This document shows positions 6,971 through 16,306 of a stretch of DNA of 30,662 nt, piece by piece. The translations under genes and the position numbers were made by a program. Each line of letters starts with the position of its first letter. Position 1 is the stretch's first letter. Location: positions 1 through 30,662 of the forward strand of contig CAAENA010000046.1 in assembly GCA_900757205.1 (NCBI GenBank), read 5' to 3'. The DNA comes from an uncultured Collinsella sp. GTDB lineage: Bacteria > Actinomycetota > Coriobacteriia > Coriobacteriales > Coriobacteriaceae. The notes beneath the pieces are model-generated. The model saw only the letters and a list, made by a program, of their open reading frames with translations. It was not told the DNA's origin and did no database searches.

Positions 6971-9900
6971 CTACCGGTTCCGGCGCCGCAGGATAACGCC
7001 TGCGGCGATCAGCACCACCGCGCCGCCCGCGATGCCACCCAGGGCCATCGGCGACAAGCTGGTATCGCCCGTATACGGCAGACCCGGCTTCTCCTCCTTC
7101 GGCACCGGTGACTTGCTCGGCGGATTGGTGGGCGGCTCCGTCGGCGGGGTGGTCGGCGGCGTGTACGTGTTCTTGAACACCGGCGCCACGGCGCCGTCAT
7201 AGGTTACCGTCGCCACCAGATGGCCCGCACCGTCGTCCGTCACCGTCACCGTTACCCGGTGCTCGGCCGCGTCGTACGTCACGTTCTTCTGACCGTCGTC
7301 CACCTCGGAGATGCTGTAGGCGTACGTTCCGGGCTTGTCGTACGAGATCGCCTCGAAGCCCACCGTGCCGTCCGCCGCGTTCTTTGCGGTCTGCAGCACC
7401 TTGCCGTCGGCATCCTTCAGCTGGAAGGAGAACTGCCCTTCCTTCAGGTCCTCGCCGCTCAGCACCTTGGAGGCCCCCAGCTTCACCTCAGTCGCGGCCG
7501 GCGCGTAACTGTTGCTGAACGCCACCGCATCCGCAGCCTTGCCGCCCTTGCTGTAGGCAACCTGCGCCTCCAGCGCGTGCGTCTCCGCATTCTCCGTCAC
7601 CGTCACCGTCGCGGTAAAGACCGTCGTGTCGTAGGTGACGCCGTTCGCCGTCGCCCCTGCCCGCTCGGACACGGTGTAGACGTACGTCCCCACCTTGTCC
7701 AGCTGCAGCGGCGCGAAGCCGAACGTGCCGTCGGCGCCGTTCTGCACCGTCTGCACCACGTTACCGTCGGCGTCCTTCAGGTCGAAGAAGAACTCACCCT
7801 CGGCCAGGTCGCGGCCGGTCAGAGCCTTCGTTCCGGTAATCGTCGCCGTCGTTGCCGTCGGCGTGTAGGTGTTGGTGAAGGTCAGATCCGCAGCCGTCTT
7901 GTTCGCCGTCGCGGTCAGCTGGCCGCTGCCGTCATCGGTCACGTTCACCGTTACGTCCAGCACCGCATCGCTGTAAGTGATGGTGCCATCTTGGCCCGCA
8001 ACCTCCTTCACCTGGTACGCATGCGAACCAGTTGCGGTGTACGAGATGGCCTTGAAGGTAAACGCTTTACCCACGTTCGTGGTCCGGTCGATCTCCTGCC
8101 CGGTGGCCACGTCAATCAGCGCGAATGTGAACTCGCCATCGGCGGGCGTCCGCGTGGTGGCCGGGTCGGCATTCTCAAGCACCTTGGTGCCAGAGATCTG
8201 GTAGGAGGTCTGACCCGGCTGGTAGCTGTTCGCAAACGTCATGGTATTGGGGGTGACGCCGTTCTCGGTGCCCTCGCTCGGTTTCACCGTAGAGCTCTCT
8301 ACCACCAGCTTGCCGTCGTTGTTGTCCTTCACCACGTAGGTCAGGGTGTACGTCTTGCCGGTGTAGGTCACGCCCGGCACGCCCGGCGCGCCGTCCGTCG
8401 GCTGCACCTCACGGACCGTGAAGGGAAAGGTGCCCGCATGGTCGAAGGTCAGCTCGTTAAAGTAAACCTTGCCCTTGGCGTCGTTCTTCTGGGTCTGGAG
8501 CACCGTACCGTCAGACCCCACCAGCTCGAAGGCGAAGTCTCCCGCCTTTAGCTGATAGCTGCCGTCGTGCACGTCAACGCTCTTGGTGAGGGCGATCGCG
8601 CCGGAGTTCGTCGCCTTCGCCTTGTAGGTGTTGGTGAAGGTGGGCTTCGTGGCGTCCGCGCCGTCGTAGGCGACGCTCGCCTGCAGCGTGCCGGCATTGT
8701 CCACAACCGTCACCACGGCATGATGCACCGCGTCGTCGTAGGTCACGTAGGCCAGATCACCCTTCCGCTCCACGATAGTGTACTCGTACGTGCCCGGCTT
8801 CGCGTAGGAGAAGGCGTCGAAGTTAACACTTCCGTCCGCGCCGTTGGTCGCGGTCCGGACGGGCTTGGCCCCGGCAAGCTGCTCAGCAGTCATTTTGCCC
8901 TCGTACACATCGAAGGTGAACTCGCCGTCCTTGGGGACGATCGGCGTGTTGTCGTCCTTCTTCACATAGCTCTTCTGCGCACCGAGGGCCAGACCGGTCG
9001 CGGCCGGCTGGTAGGTGTTGGTGAAGGTATCCGAGCCGGATGCGCTCGTCACGATCGCCTTCGCATTCAGTGCTCCGTTCCCGCCGTCTGTGACCGTCAC
9101 CGTATAGGTGAGGGCATGATTGTCATAGACCATGCCCGGCTCCGCGCCCGGCTGCTCCACGATGGTGTAGGTGAAGTCCTTGCTCGCGGCGCCGTCCAAG
9201 TCGGAGAGCTGGAACTCGCGCGTGAAGCAGACCTTGCCGTTTGCATCGTTCTTCGCGGTGGCGATCACGTTGCCGGCAGCGCCCTTCAGGTCGAAGGTGA
9301 ACTCGCCGTCCGCAGGCTTCGTCGTGTGATCGAAGCCGTCCGCAACCTTGATGGTCTTGGTCGCCGTCAGCTCCACGGATCCCTTTGCGGTGTAGGTGTT
9401 GTTGAAGGTGGGAGCCGTAGCGGTACCGTCATAGGTGACGGTCACCTTCGTCTTGTTGTTGTCGTCCTGGTTCTGCTCTACCTTGACGTGGACCTTGACT
9501 TCCTTGGCGTCGTAGGCCACGCCGTCGACGGACTGGCCGGCCTTCTCCTCCTTGAGCGTGTAGTCGTACTCGCCCAGGTTCAGGCCCTTGACGGTCAGCT
9601 TGACCTTGCCATTCTTATCGTTGGTGCCGCGAGCGTCCTCATTGCCGTCCTGGTCGTACAAGCCGAAGGTGAACGCATCGGCCGTCAGGTCCTTGCCCGC
9701 GAGAACTTTCGTGGCCTCAACGGTGACGTCCGCCGTCGGCTTCGTGTTGGTGAAGGTCGGCACGGCCTTCTCACCGTCGTAGGTGACGGTCGCCTTCAGC
9801 TCGCCCTTTTCGTCGGTGACCTTGACGTGGACCTTCACGCCCTGCGCGTCGTAGACGACGGTCGAGTCGGCGCCCTTCACCTCCTTGATGGTGTAGTCGT

Positions 9901-12900
9901 GGTCGCCCGGCGTAGCGTAGTCGATGGCTGCAAAGGCGACCTTGCCGTCCTTCTCGTTTTGGACAGTCTGGACCACGCTGCCGTCCTTGTCGAGCAGCTG
10001 GAACGTGAAGTCACTCCCCGCGAGCTCACCGCCCGTGAAGCGCTTCGTCGCCTTGAGCGTTACCGAGGTCTCCTTCGGGCGGTACGTGTTCGTGATCACC
10101 GCAATCTGATCGTCGATCACCTGAGATGTGGCGGTGCCATCATCCTTATAGATCTGCTCCATTTTGACGACTGGCTCGGTCAGATTTCCCTTGCCGTCAT
10201 CCTTCACCGTTACGGTCACTTTGTATTCGGCGCTGGAGTAGCTGACACCGCCCAGCCAACTGGGATCGCTCTTGGCGGGCGTAGTCTCGGCAATGTAGTA
10301 GGTGTACTTGCCAGGCTTCTCGTACTTAATCTCTCCGAAGCTAAATTCTTCGGCGCTCGTAACGGTCTTCTCGACCTGCTTCATGCCGGCCACGGGCGCT
10401 GCCGTGGCACCATCAGGCATCGGCGTTCCATCGGCGGCGCGCAGGCAAAGCTCGAAGCTGTCGGCGCTAGTCCACTCACGGCCGGTGAACTTCTTCTTCG
10501 CCTTGATGCCTGTGAGCGTCACCGAAGACTTCACGCTGTAGCTGTTGGTGAACACCAGCTTGTTGTCTTTGGCCACCGTGCCGTCGGAATTCTGCGGGGC
10601 AATCCTGCCCGAGATGCTATCGCCTTCTTCAGTCAGATTCTTGTCACCCTGCTTGCGGCCGGTCAGCTTATAGCCCGCGGGCATCTTGTCTGCGCCGGTC
10701 AGCTCCTGCACCGCGTACTGGTCACCCTCGGCGAGACCGTACACGCGGATCGTCTGGTCGGCCGTGATGGTCTGCTCGCGGCCGTTCTCGAGGTCGAACA
10801 TTTTGCCGACCTGCTTCTCGCTTGCGGTCCCCGCGTTCTCAAACACCGCGGCCTTGTACGTCTTCCCCGCCGTCGTGGGCACGGTGAACTTGAAGGTGAA
10901 CCCCGCGTCCGGTTTTCCCGTCAGGCCCGCTGGCACCATGACCTTCTTCATCACCTCGAGGCTCGCCTCGCGTTCGTTCGCCACGCGCACGCAGGTGGCG
11001 CCCGTAAACAGGGCGTTCAGATTCATGTCGCCCAGGTCGGCGCGGGCGCCCTTCGCATTAGTGTCACCAGACACGTCCTGCGTGATGCCCATACGTATCC
11101 AGCCCGTCTCGGTCTCCAGGCGGTAAGGTTCGTCCTTCTTGGTGGGCCCATACTGGTAGACACGTCCATTGGCGCCGTACTTAAGATGTACCTCATTCTC
11201 GCCGCCCTTGGCGTCATTGTTCCAGGAAAGATTGCCGTTGCCGTCGAGCGTCCCGTCGGACGTCTGGCGCTGGCCCTTGATCCACGTGAGCGTGTTGTCA
11301 ATGTCGCCCTCTGCGCCAAACTGGCCCAGGCTCTTCATGAGCGAGCCCACGCCCACGAACGTCGAAACGCCGTCATCAACTGTACCAGCATCGGCGTGGA
11401 CGCCGTAATCGTCCACAATCACCTTGATGAGCCTGTCATTAAGCAGGAAGCCATTGGGCGCCGAGACCTCCTTCAGGAAGTAGGTACCCTTCACGAGCGG
11501 CTCGCTACTGTCGCTCGTAGACGGGAATACGCCCGCCCCTTCGAGCTTGACCGGGTTGGCGACCGACCTCGTCGTCAGGGTGTCGTAGGGGGCCTGGTCG
11601 CCATCGAGCACGGCCTTGCCGTTCGCATCCGTAGTCACCTGGGTGGACTTGTAAAGGCCGAACTTCGCCCCGTCAACGGGCTTACCCTCGGTATCGGTCT
11701 TCTGCACGAACAGGCGATTCTGGATGTTCGTGACGAGCAGGCGCGTGGCGAACTGCCGCTTGAAGTTCGTGCCGTCTGCGATGTCGTCGCTGTACACGTG
11801 GACTGTGTTCTTAGGCGTCGCGTCGCCGATCGAGCTCGCCGTTGTGTGGTAGATGGCCACCGTGTACTCGGCATCCTTGCGGGCATCACCGCTCAGCAGG
11901 TAGTAGTACTTGGAGATGTCACCGGGCAGATTTTGAATCTCTACCTGGTACTGGCCGCTTGTGTTGAGCGTGAAGGCGTGCAGGTCCTTCTTCGCCGCCT
12001 CGATAGCACCGGTCATGCCCGGCTCCTTGGCGAGGGTGTATCCCGCTCCCGTCGATGGGTCGCCCGACACGGCGTACCAATTGCTCGGATCTTTGATACC
12101 TGTGCCTGCGCTTTTGTCGCGCTTGAGCACCACAGCGAACAGTATGCCGGAGTCCAGATTGACGGTCTTGTCGGACTTCGTCAGGTCATTATTTGCCTTG
12201 TACACGGTCGACGGCGCGGTGATGGTCTCCTTCGCGGCGGCGAACGCACCGGTCTTCCACACGACGCTGCCCGCGTCCATACCGCCGCGGTTGATGATGA
12301 CGCCGCCCGCGCCGTTCTCAGCGCTCGCGGGCACGTACTCGAGCTGCATGCTACCACCCGTCGCCGCGAGACTCGAGCGGTATCCCTCGGGTACGCGCGT
12401 CTCCTTCAGGAGGTAGTACTTGTTGTTGTCGTGATCCTTGTTGTAGAGATCGTCGAAGTTGATGACGCCGTTGTCCACGTCGTTCGTGAGCGTTAGGTGG
12501 CCGGCCTCGTCCGTGGTACCGGAGCCGATGAGCTCGCCCACGGTCTTGAAGTCCTTGTCGGTCTTATAGAGCTTGAACTCGGCACCCTGTACGAACTTGC
12601 CGTCCTGGTCGAACTTGATGATGTCGGACTCGGGCACCGTCACGAGGTTGAACTTGAGCTCCATGTTGGAGTCGGTGGCGCCGCGCTCCAGGTAGAAGAA
12701 CTTGAGGGTGTGGTTGGTGCCGTCGGCGAAGGTGTTGCCGTTGAAGCCCGAAGTGTCCTTATTCGCCTTCTGGTACTTGCTCTTCAGTGTGCCGTCGTTA
12801 TTACCGTTCACCTTAATGTCGCCCGTACAAAAGTTGATGCTCAGACTCGCGCGGTTGTGAATACCGCCGATATCACCCACGAGGACATCGTCGATGAACA

Positions 12901-13705
12901 CCCAGACGTCATCATCGCCGGCGAACTCGAACACCATGTCGTCGCCCGCGTTCGTCTTGCCGCCAGCAGGCTGCACGAATCGCGTGGACATTGAGAGGCC
13001 GAAGTGGTGGTTGACGGGGCGGCCGTCGTTGTAGCGCGAATCACCGGTGTTGTCTGCCTTGATGCCGGTTTGGACGAGCCAGCCGTTTTCCTCTTTGAGC
13101 ACCTTGTCTGCCGCGTCGAACGGGAAGAACTGACCCTGGTGGGACGAATCGCCCACTTTGTCAATGCCCCAGGTGTCATAGATGTCGAAGGCATTCTTGT
13201 CAGCGTTGTAGGCTGCGTAGTTTTTGGAGCTGTCATAGACGTAGTAGCCGTTCTGAACCTTGAGGAGGCCCGTCACGCCAAAATGGGACGTCTTGCCGAT
13301 CTGGGCAGAGGAATCGAACAGGTAGCAGAGGGACTCGCCGCCCCAGGTTTTGGAAAGCTGCGGATAGCCGTCTAAAAGCGTGTTGTTGACAATGCCGGGC
13401 TGCGGGTTCGTGTTGCCCGTCCAATGGTTGAGCGACTCACCACCCTGGCCGTCGTTAAACTGGAACCGGTGGTTTGCGTTGACGCCGCCGTTGCCGGAAA
13501 CCGACAGATGGTTATCGGGATTCACCCAGTAATCAAACAGGTTGATTGTTGTCCCCGAAGGTGAAATCGTCGTAACCGTGTGGTCCGAAAACGCCGCTTC
13601 CGCACGGGTCGGCAGGAAGAAACTCGCCGTCAGCGCGACGGCGAGGGCCAAAACAATCACATATGGCGAGACCGGGCGCAGCCCACGACGACGGCCATAA
13701 GACAT
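6971..13705 (-). CDS. Giant LPxTG-anchored pilin-like adhesin with fibro-slime and isopeptide repeats
   Basis: A 2244-residue secreted wall-anchored surface protein. A signal peptide (about 1-38, hydrophobic core VIVLALAVALTASFF, AEA cleavage region) is followed by a fibro-slime/PA14-like domain with GDDDVWVFIDD at 263-273, SpaA/Cna-B-like domains (near 365 with FDQDGKFVQGAEFKLYK, near 668 with TEGKPVDGAKFGLYK), and nine FctA/Spy0128-type pilin isopeptide repeats (about 1055-2185). Each repeat carries a version of GxYxYxIxE and ends in TFTNTY or similar. A Pro/Thr-rich linker leads to LPYTG (2209-2213), a hydrophobic helix and RRRNR, a complete sortase signal. No sortase gene lies nearby, so a housekeeping or distant sortase must act. 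The ATG used here has only a weak GGTGG site; a strongly initiated upstream ORF lies one frame away across a G8 tract, so the true start may be at 13815 in another phase. Confidence 0.9.
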   Translation of the reverse strand: MSYGRRRGLRPVSPYVIVLALAVALTASFFLPTRAEAAFSDHTVTTISPSGTTINLFDYWVNPDNHLSVSGNGGVNANHRFQFNDGQGGESLNHWTGNTNPQPGIVNNTLLDGYPQLSKTWGGESLCYLFDSSAQIGKTSHFGVTGLLKVQNGYYVYDSSKNYAAYNADKNAFDIYDTWGIDKVGDSSHQGQFFPFDAADKVLKEENGWLVQTGIKADNTGDSRYNDGRPVNHHFGLSMSTRFVQPAGGKTNAGDDMVFEFAGDDDVWVFIDDVLVGDIGGIHNRASLSINFCTGDIKVNGNNDGTLKSKYQKANKDTSGFNGNTFADGTNHTLKFFYLERGATDSNMELKFNLVTVPESDIIKFDQDGKFVQGAEFKLYKTDKDFKTVGELIGSGTTDEAGHLTLTNDVDNGVINFDDLYNKDHDNNKYYLLKETRVPEGYRSSLAATGGSMQLEYVPASAENGAGGVIINRGGMDAGSVVWKTGAFAAAKETITAPSTVYKANNDLTKSDKTVNLDSGILFAVVLKRDKSAGTGIKDPSNWYAVSGDPSTGAGYTLAKEPGMTGAIEAAKKDLHAFTLNTSGQYQVEIQNLPGDISKYYYLLSGDARKDAEYTVAIYHTTASSIGDATPKNTVHVYSDDIADGTNFKRQFATRLLVTNIQNRLFVQKTDTEGKPVDGAKFGLYKSTQVTTDANGKAVLDGDQAPYDTLTTRSVANPVKLEGAGVFPSTSDSSEPLVKGTYFLKEVSAPNGFLLNDRLIKVIVDDYGVHADAGTVDDGVSTFVGVGSLMKSLGQFGAEGDIDNTLTWIKGQRQTSDGTLDGNGNLSWNNDAKGGENEVHLKYGANGRVYQYGPTKKDEPYRLETETGWIRMGITQDVSGDTNAKGARADLGDMNLNALFTGATCVRVANEREASLEVMKKVMVPAGLTGKPDAGFTFKFTVPTTAGKTYKAAVFENAGTASEKQVGKMFDLENGREQTITADQTIRVYGLAEGDQYAVQELTGADKMPAGYKLTGRKQGDKNLTEEGDSISGRIAPQNSDGTVAKDNKLVFTNSYSVKSSVTLTGIKAKKKFTGREWTSADSFELCLRAADGTPMPDGATAAPVAGMKQVEKTVTSAEEFSFGEIKYEKPGKYTYYIAETTPAKSDPSWLGGVSYSSAEYKVTVTVKDDGKGNLTEPVVKMEQIYKDDGTATSQVIDDQIAVITNTYRPKETSVTLKATKRFTGGELAGSDFTFQLLDKDGSVVQTVQNEKDGKVAFAAIDYATPGDHDYTIKEVKGADSTVVYDAQGVKVHVKVTDEKGELKATVTYDGEKAVPTFTNTKPTADVTVEATKVLAGKDLTADAFTFGLYDQDGNEDARGTNDKNGKVKLTVKGLNLGEYDYTLKEEKAGQSVDGVAYDAKEVKVHVKVEQNQDDNNKTKVTVTYDGTATAPTFNNTYTAKGSVELTATKTIKVADGFDHTTKPADGEFTFDLKGAAGNVIATAKNDANGKVCFTREFQLSDLDGAASKDFTYTIVEQPGAEPGMVYDNHALTYTVTVTDGGNGALNAKAIVTSASGSDTFTNTYQPAATGLALGAQKSYVKKDDNTPIVPKDGEFTFDVYEGKMTAEQLAGAKPVRTATNGADGSVNFDAFSYAKPGTYEYTIVERKGDLAYVTYDDAVHHAVVTVVDNAGTLQASVAYDGADATKPTFTNTYKAKATNSGAIALTKSVDVHDGSYQLKAGDFAFELVGSDGTVLQTQKNDAKGKVYFNELTFDHAGTFPFTVREVQPTDGAPGVPGVTYTGKTYTLTYVVKDNNDGKLVVESSTVKPSEGTENGVTPNTMTFANSYQPGQTSYQISGTKVLENADPATTRTPADGEFTFALIDVATGQEIDRTTNVGKAFTFKAISYTATGSHAYQVKEVAGQDGTITYSDAVLDVTVNVTDDGSGQLTATANKTAADLTFTNTYTPTATTATITGTKALTGRDLAEGEFFFDLKDADGNVVQTVQNGADGTFGFAPLQLDKVGTYVYTVSERAGATANGVTYDTTVFTATVTVTENAETHALEAQVAYSKGGKAADAVAFSNSYAPAATEVKLGASKVLSGEDLKEGQFSFQLKDADGKVLQTAKNAADGTVGFEAISYDKPGTYAYSISEVDDGQKNVTYDAAEHRVTVTVTDDGAGHLVATVTYDGAVAPVFKNTYTPPTTPPTEPPTNPPSKSPVPKEEKPGLPYTGDTSLSPMALGGIAGGAVVLIAAGVILRRRNR

Positions 13706-13752
13706 GACGGACCACCGCTCGCGCGGCCGGTGTTCACCAGGAAGTTCCCTGC

Positions 13753-13815
13753 TTAGACACCCCCCCCGGTAGCATTATTCACGAGTCGAGACGTCGTCTC
13801 TCTGAGCTCCTGCAT
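13753..13815 (-). CDS. Short leader ORF that becomes the adhesin N-terminus if the G tract changes length
   Basis: This 20-codon frame begins with an ATG preceded by GGGGAGG at 5 nt, a far stronger site than that of the adhesin ATG at 13705. It reads MQELRETTSRLVNNATGGGV and stops at a TAA just past a run of 8 G. With 9 G (or 6) the frame stays open for 18 more codons after the tract and runs directly into the adhesin ATG in frame, adding 38 residues before its signal peptide. With 7 G it stops early. The sequenced state is therefore out of phase. The ORF may be translated as a leader peptide or may be only the OFF form of the adhesin gene. Confidence 0.6.
   Translation of the reverse strand: MQELRETTSRLVNNATGGGV
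13760..13767 (-). repeat. Homopolymeric G8 tract (C8 on the plus strand)
   Basis: Eight consecutive C on the plus strand, read as G on the coding strand. Runs of this length are prone to slipped-strand mispairing, and this one sits where a 1-nt change joins two frames. Confidence 0.95.
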
Positions 13816-14001
13816 AATTTCCTCCCCAGCCACACGGCGACCTGCCCGGGTGCTCCCCGGGGGCCGAAGCAGTCTGGCACATGCCCGCAGTCGTTCAAGG
13901 AATACCAACCCCAGCATATGTCTCTTAAGATATCTTAGTCTTATTCTATGACAGTTTTTGTCTCATTACCGATGAAATCGGCTCAGTCCCTTTGTCGCAT
14001 G

Positions 14002-15429
14002 CTAGAGCGTGTGGAGCAGGGCGATGAGGAAGCGGATGCCTTGGAGGTAGGCGCGACGGGTGATGCGCTCGTTGGTGCCGTGGACGCCGCGGTCGCATTC
14101 GTCATCGTCGACCACAAAGGCGGAGAAGCGGATGCACTCGTGGCAAATGCGCTGGTAGTTGGCGGCATCGGTTGCACCAATCACGGTCGAGGGCACGATG
14201 CTCATCGGCTCTTGGCCCACCGCAGACGATCCGTTTTCCTCCGTCGGCTTGGGATCACGGAAATAGCGGGCGGCGATGGCGCGGACGGCCTCGAGCCCCG
14301 GACCGCCCACGCGCGGGGACGGCGAGGGCTCGGAGCTGCCGGGGCCCAGCTCGACCTCGACTCGGCCGGCGAGCCCAGCGGTGGCAACGGCCTCGCGGCA
14401 GCAGGCCACGACATCGGCCACGCTCGTACCCTCGAGCATGCGGAAGTTGATATTGACCCACATATCTTGCGGCATTACGTTGGCGCCGGTACTGCCGCCC
14501 TCGATTTGCGTGGGCGCACAGGTGGTGGTCACAAGCGGGTACAGCTTTTTGCTGGCAAGGCAGTCGCGCACGATGGCATCCTTGCTGGCAGCAATCTCGT
14601 CTGCGGTATAAAGCCCCAGCTCGACGAGCTGCGCGGCAAGCAGATCGGTCACACGCGCCGGCCACTCGATATCGCAAATCGCGGCAATAGCGCGGCTGAG
14701 CACTTCGAGCGACGTGCCACCGTAAGGGTTGGAAGAATGCCCGCCCTCGCTCTTCGTCCTGAGCACGATATCGGCATAGCCCTTCTCGGCAAGATCGGCA
14801 TGCATAAGCCAACCCTCGCCTGCGCCGTACTCGGCAGCCTCAACGATACGATAGTCGCCCTCGTCAATCAGGTACTCAAGCTCAACGCCGCGCTCCTCGA
14901 GCACGCGGCCAATGGCACCCGCGCCGCACTGCGTGGTCTCCTCATCCTGGCCAAAGGCCAGCAGCAGGGTTCGTTCGTGTTGCCAGCCGTGCGCCAGCGC
15001 ATACTCAACGGCCTCCAGGATGCCTGCGACCTGGTCTTTCATATCGATGGCGCCGCGACCCCAAATATAGGTGTCGTCCACGTGCCCGCTAAAGGGATTG
15101 TGCGTCCAGTCTGTCTCGGTGCCCGGCACCACGGGAACCACGTCCATGTGGCCCATGAGCATGACCGGCTTGAGGGCGGGGTCGATGCCGGCAAGCGTCA
15201 CGAGCAGCGAATGGTCGATGAGCTCGACCTCGCCCGCCGCAAACACGCGCGGCCAGGCCTGCTGCATATAGGCGCGCAGGTCGGCAAACGCCTGCCAGTC
15301 CACCGCCTCGGCATCCATACTCGAAATGGTCGGAAACGACAGCACACGGCCCAGGCGCTCGCATGCGCCGGCCTTGTCCAAATCGGCAAAATCATCCTCA
15401 TGCGCAAAGAAGCGCCAAACCTCGGCCAT
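14002..15429 (-). CDS. M20-family metallopeptidase (dipeptidase/deacylase-like)
   Basis: Cytoplasmic zinc peptidase or amidohydrolase of the M20 family; relatives cleave dipeptides or N-acyl amino acids. Metal-site and catalytic motifs are GHMDVVP (His and Asp ligands with catalytic Asp), WGRGAIDMKD (bridging Asp), FGQDEE (catalytic and ligand Glu) and a C-terminal His in YQRICHECIRF. The lid domain follows GGHSSNPYGGTSLEVLSRAI. At 475 residues it fits the carboxypeptidase-S-like subgroup. The start at 15429 has AAAGGA upstream; an ORF extension to 15483 has none. It lies 72 nt after the ABC ATPase gene on the same strand, and so probably processes what that transporter imports. The exact substrate cannot be read from the sequence. 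Confidence 0.85.
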   Translation of the reverse strand: MAEVWRFFAHEDDFADLDKAGACERLGRVLSFPTISSMDAEAVDWQAFADLRAYMQQAWPRVFAAGEVELIDHSLLVTLAGIDPALKPVMLMGHMDVVPVVPGTETDWTHNPFSGHVDDTYIWGRGAIDMKDQVAGILEAVEYALAHGWQHERTLLLAFGQDEETTQCGAGAIGRVLEERGVELEYLIDEGDYRIVEAAEYGAGEGWLMHADLAEKGYADIVLRTKSEGGHSSNPYGGTSLEVLSRAIAAICDIEWPARVTDLLAAQLVELGLYTADEIAASKDAIVRDCLASKKLYPLVTTTCAPTQIEGGSTGANVMPQDMWVNINFRMLEGTSVADVVACCREAVATAGLAGRVEVELGPGSSEPSPSPRVGGPGLEAVRAIAARYFRDPKPTEENGSSAVGQEPMSIVPSTVIGATDAANYQRICHECIRFSAFVVDDDECDRGVHGTNERITRRAYLQGIRFLIALLHTL

Positions 15430-15501
15430 GACATCCTTTCGATTGTGATGACGAGGGCCGCCCCACCGGAGCGGCCCTGCCACGTACGCGTTTGCGGTCG
15501 G

Positions 15502-16284
15502 TTATTTGTCCTCGAGATAACGCGAGAGGAACTCGCGGGTACGCTGGTGTTTGGGGTTGCCAAAGAGCTCGGCCGGCGCGGCATCCTCGAGCACCACGCC
15601 CTTGTCCATGAAGACCACGCGGTCGGACACCGTGCGGGCAAAGGCCATCTCGTGCGTGACGACGACCATGGTCATGCCGTCGGCAGCGAGCTTGCGCATG
15701 ACCTCGAGCACCTCGCCCACGATCTCGGGGTCGAGTGCGGAGGTCGGCTCGTCGAACAGCATGATCTGCGGGTTCATGCATAGAGCACGAGCGATGGCCA
15801 CGCGCTGCTTTTGACCACCGGACAGGCGACCCACGGCGGCGTGCGCGAATTTTTCGAGTCCCACACTCGTCAGATGCTCCATCGCAATTTTTTCAGCCTC
15901 GGCCTTGCTCATCTTTTTGAGCGTGACGGGCGCGAGCGTGCAGTTGTCGAGCACATCCATGTTGTTGAACAGGTTAAAGCCCTGGAACACCATGCCGATG
16001 TCCTCGCGCAGCTTGTTGATGTTGCAGCGCTCGGCCGTGAGGTCCTGGCCGTGGAACCAGATGTGGCCTGCGTCCGGGGTCTCGAGCAGGTTGAGGCAGC
16101 GCAGGAAGGTCGACTTGCCCGAGCCCGAGGCGCCGATGATGGTGACGACCTCGCCGGGGCTAACGGCCAGGTCGATGCCCTTGAGCACCTCGAGCGAGCC
16201 AAAGCTCTTGCGCAGGCCCTCAACGCGGATGAGCGGCTCTTTGGTTTGCGCGGCCGCAGCGCCGGTAGTAACGGTATCTGCCAT
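15502..16284 (-). CDS. Polar amino-acid ABC transporter, ATP-binding protein
   Basis: ATPase of a polar-amino-acid (GlnQ/HisP-type) uptake system. Walker A GASGSGKST, the Q-loop in EDIGMVFQGFNLFNNMDVL, the signature LSGGQKQRVAIARAL, Walker B IMLFDEPTSALD and the switch His in VVVTHE are all intact. The 260-residue length is slightly above the family norm because of an Ala/Thr-rich N-terminal tail of about 18 residues. The start at 16284 has GAGGAG 7 nt upstream; a longer frame to 16359 overlaps the permease end and lacks support. Third gene of the binding protein, permease, ATPase, M20 peptidase operon; the gap to the permease is 22 nt. Confidence 0.93.
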   Translation of the reverse strand: MADTVTTGAAAAQTKEPLIRVEGLRKSFGSLEVLKGIDLAVSPGEVVTIIGASGSGKSTFLRCLNLLETPDAGHIWFHGQDLTAERCNINKLREDIGMVFQGFNLFNNMDVLDNCTLAPVTLKKMSKAEAEKIAMEHLTSVGLEKFAHAAVGRLSGGQKQRVAIARALCMNPQIMLFDEPTSALDPEIVGEVLEVMRKLAADGMTMVVVTHEMAFARTVSDRVVFMDKGVVLEDAAPAELFGNPKHQRTREFLSRYLEDK

Positions 16285-16306
16285 GATGAATCTCCTCGTC
16301 TTGCGC

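Noticed and set aside
7200..10500. Regularly spaced similar DNA segments that could suggest a tandem array or CRISPR
   Set aside because: The spacing (about 340-400 bp) and similarity come from the repeated isopeptide domains of the adhesin; there are no short identical repeats with unique spacers.
8567..12496. A 1309-codon open frame on the plus strand
   Set aside because: It is antisense to the adhesin gene, has no recognisable protein features, and arises from GC-rich third positions and repeated coding units on the other strand.
13948..15783. A 611-codon open frame on the plus strand
   Set aside because: It is a shadow opposite the M20 peptidase and ATPase genes, both of which have clear catalytic motifs.
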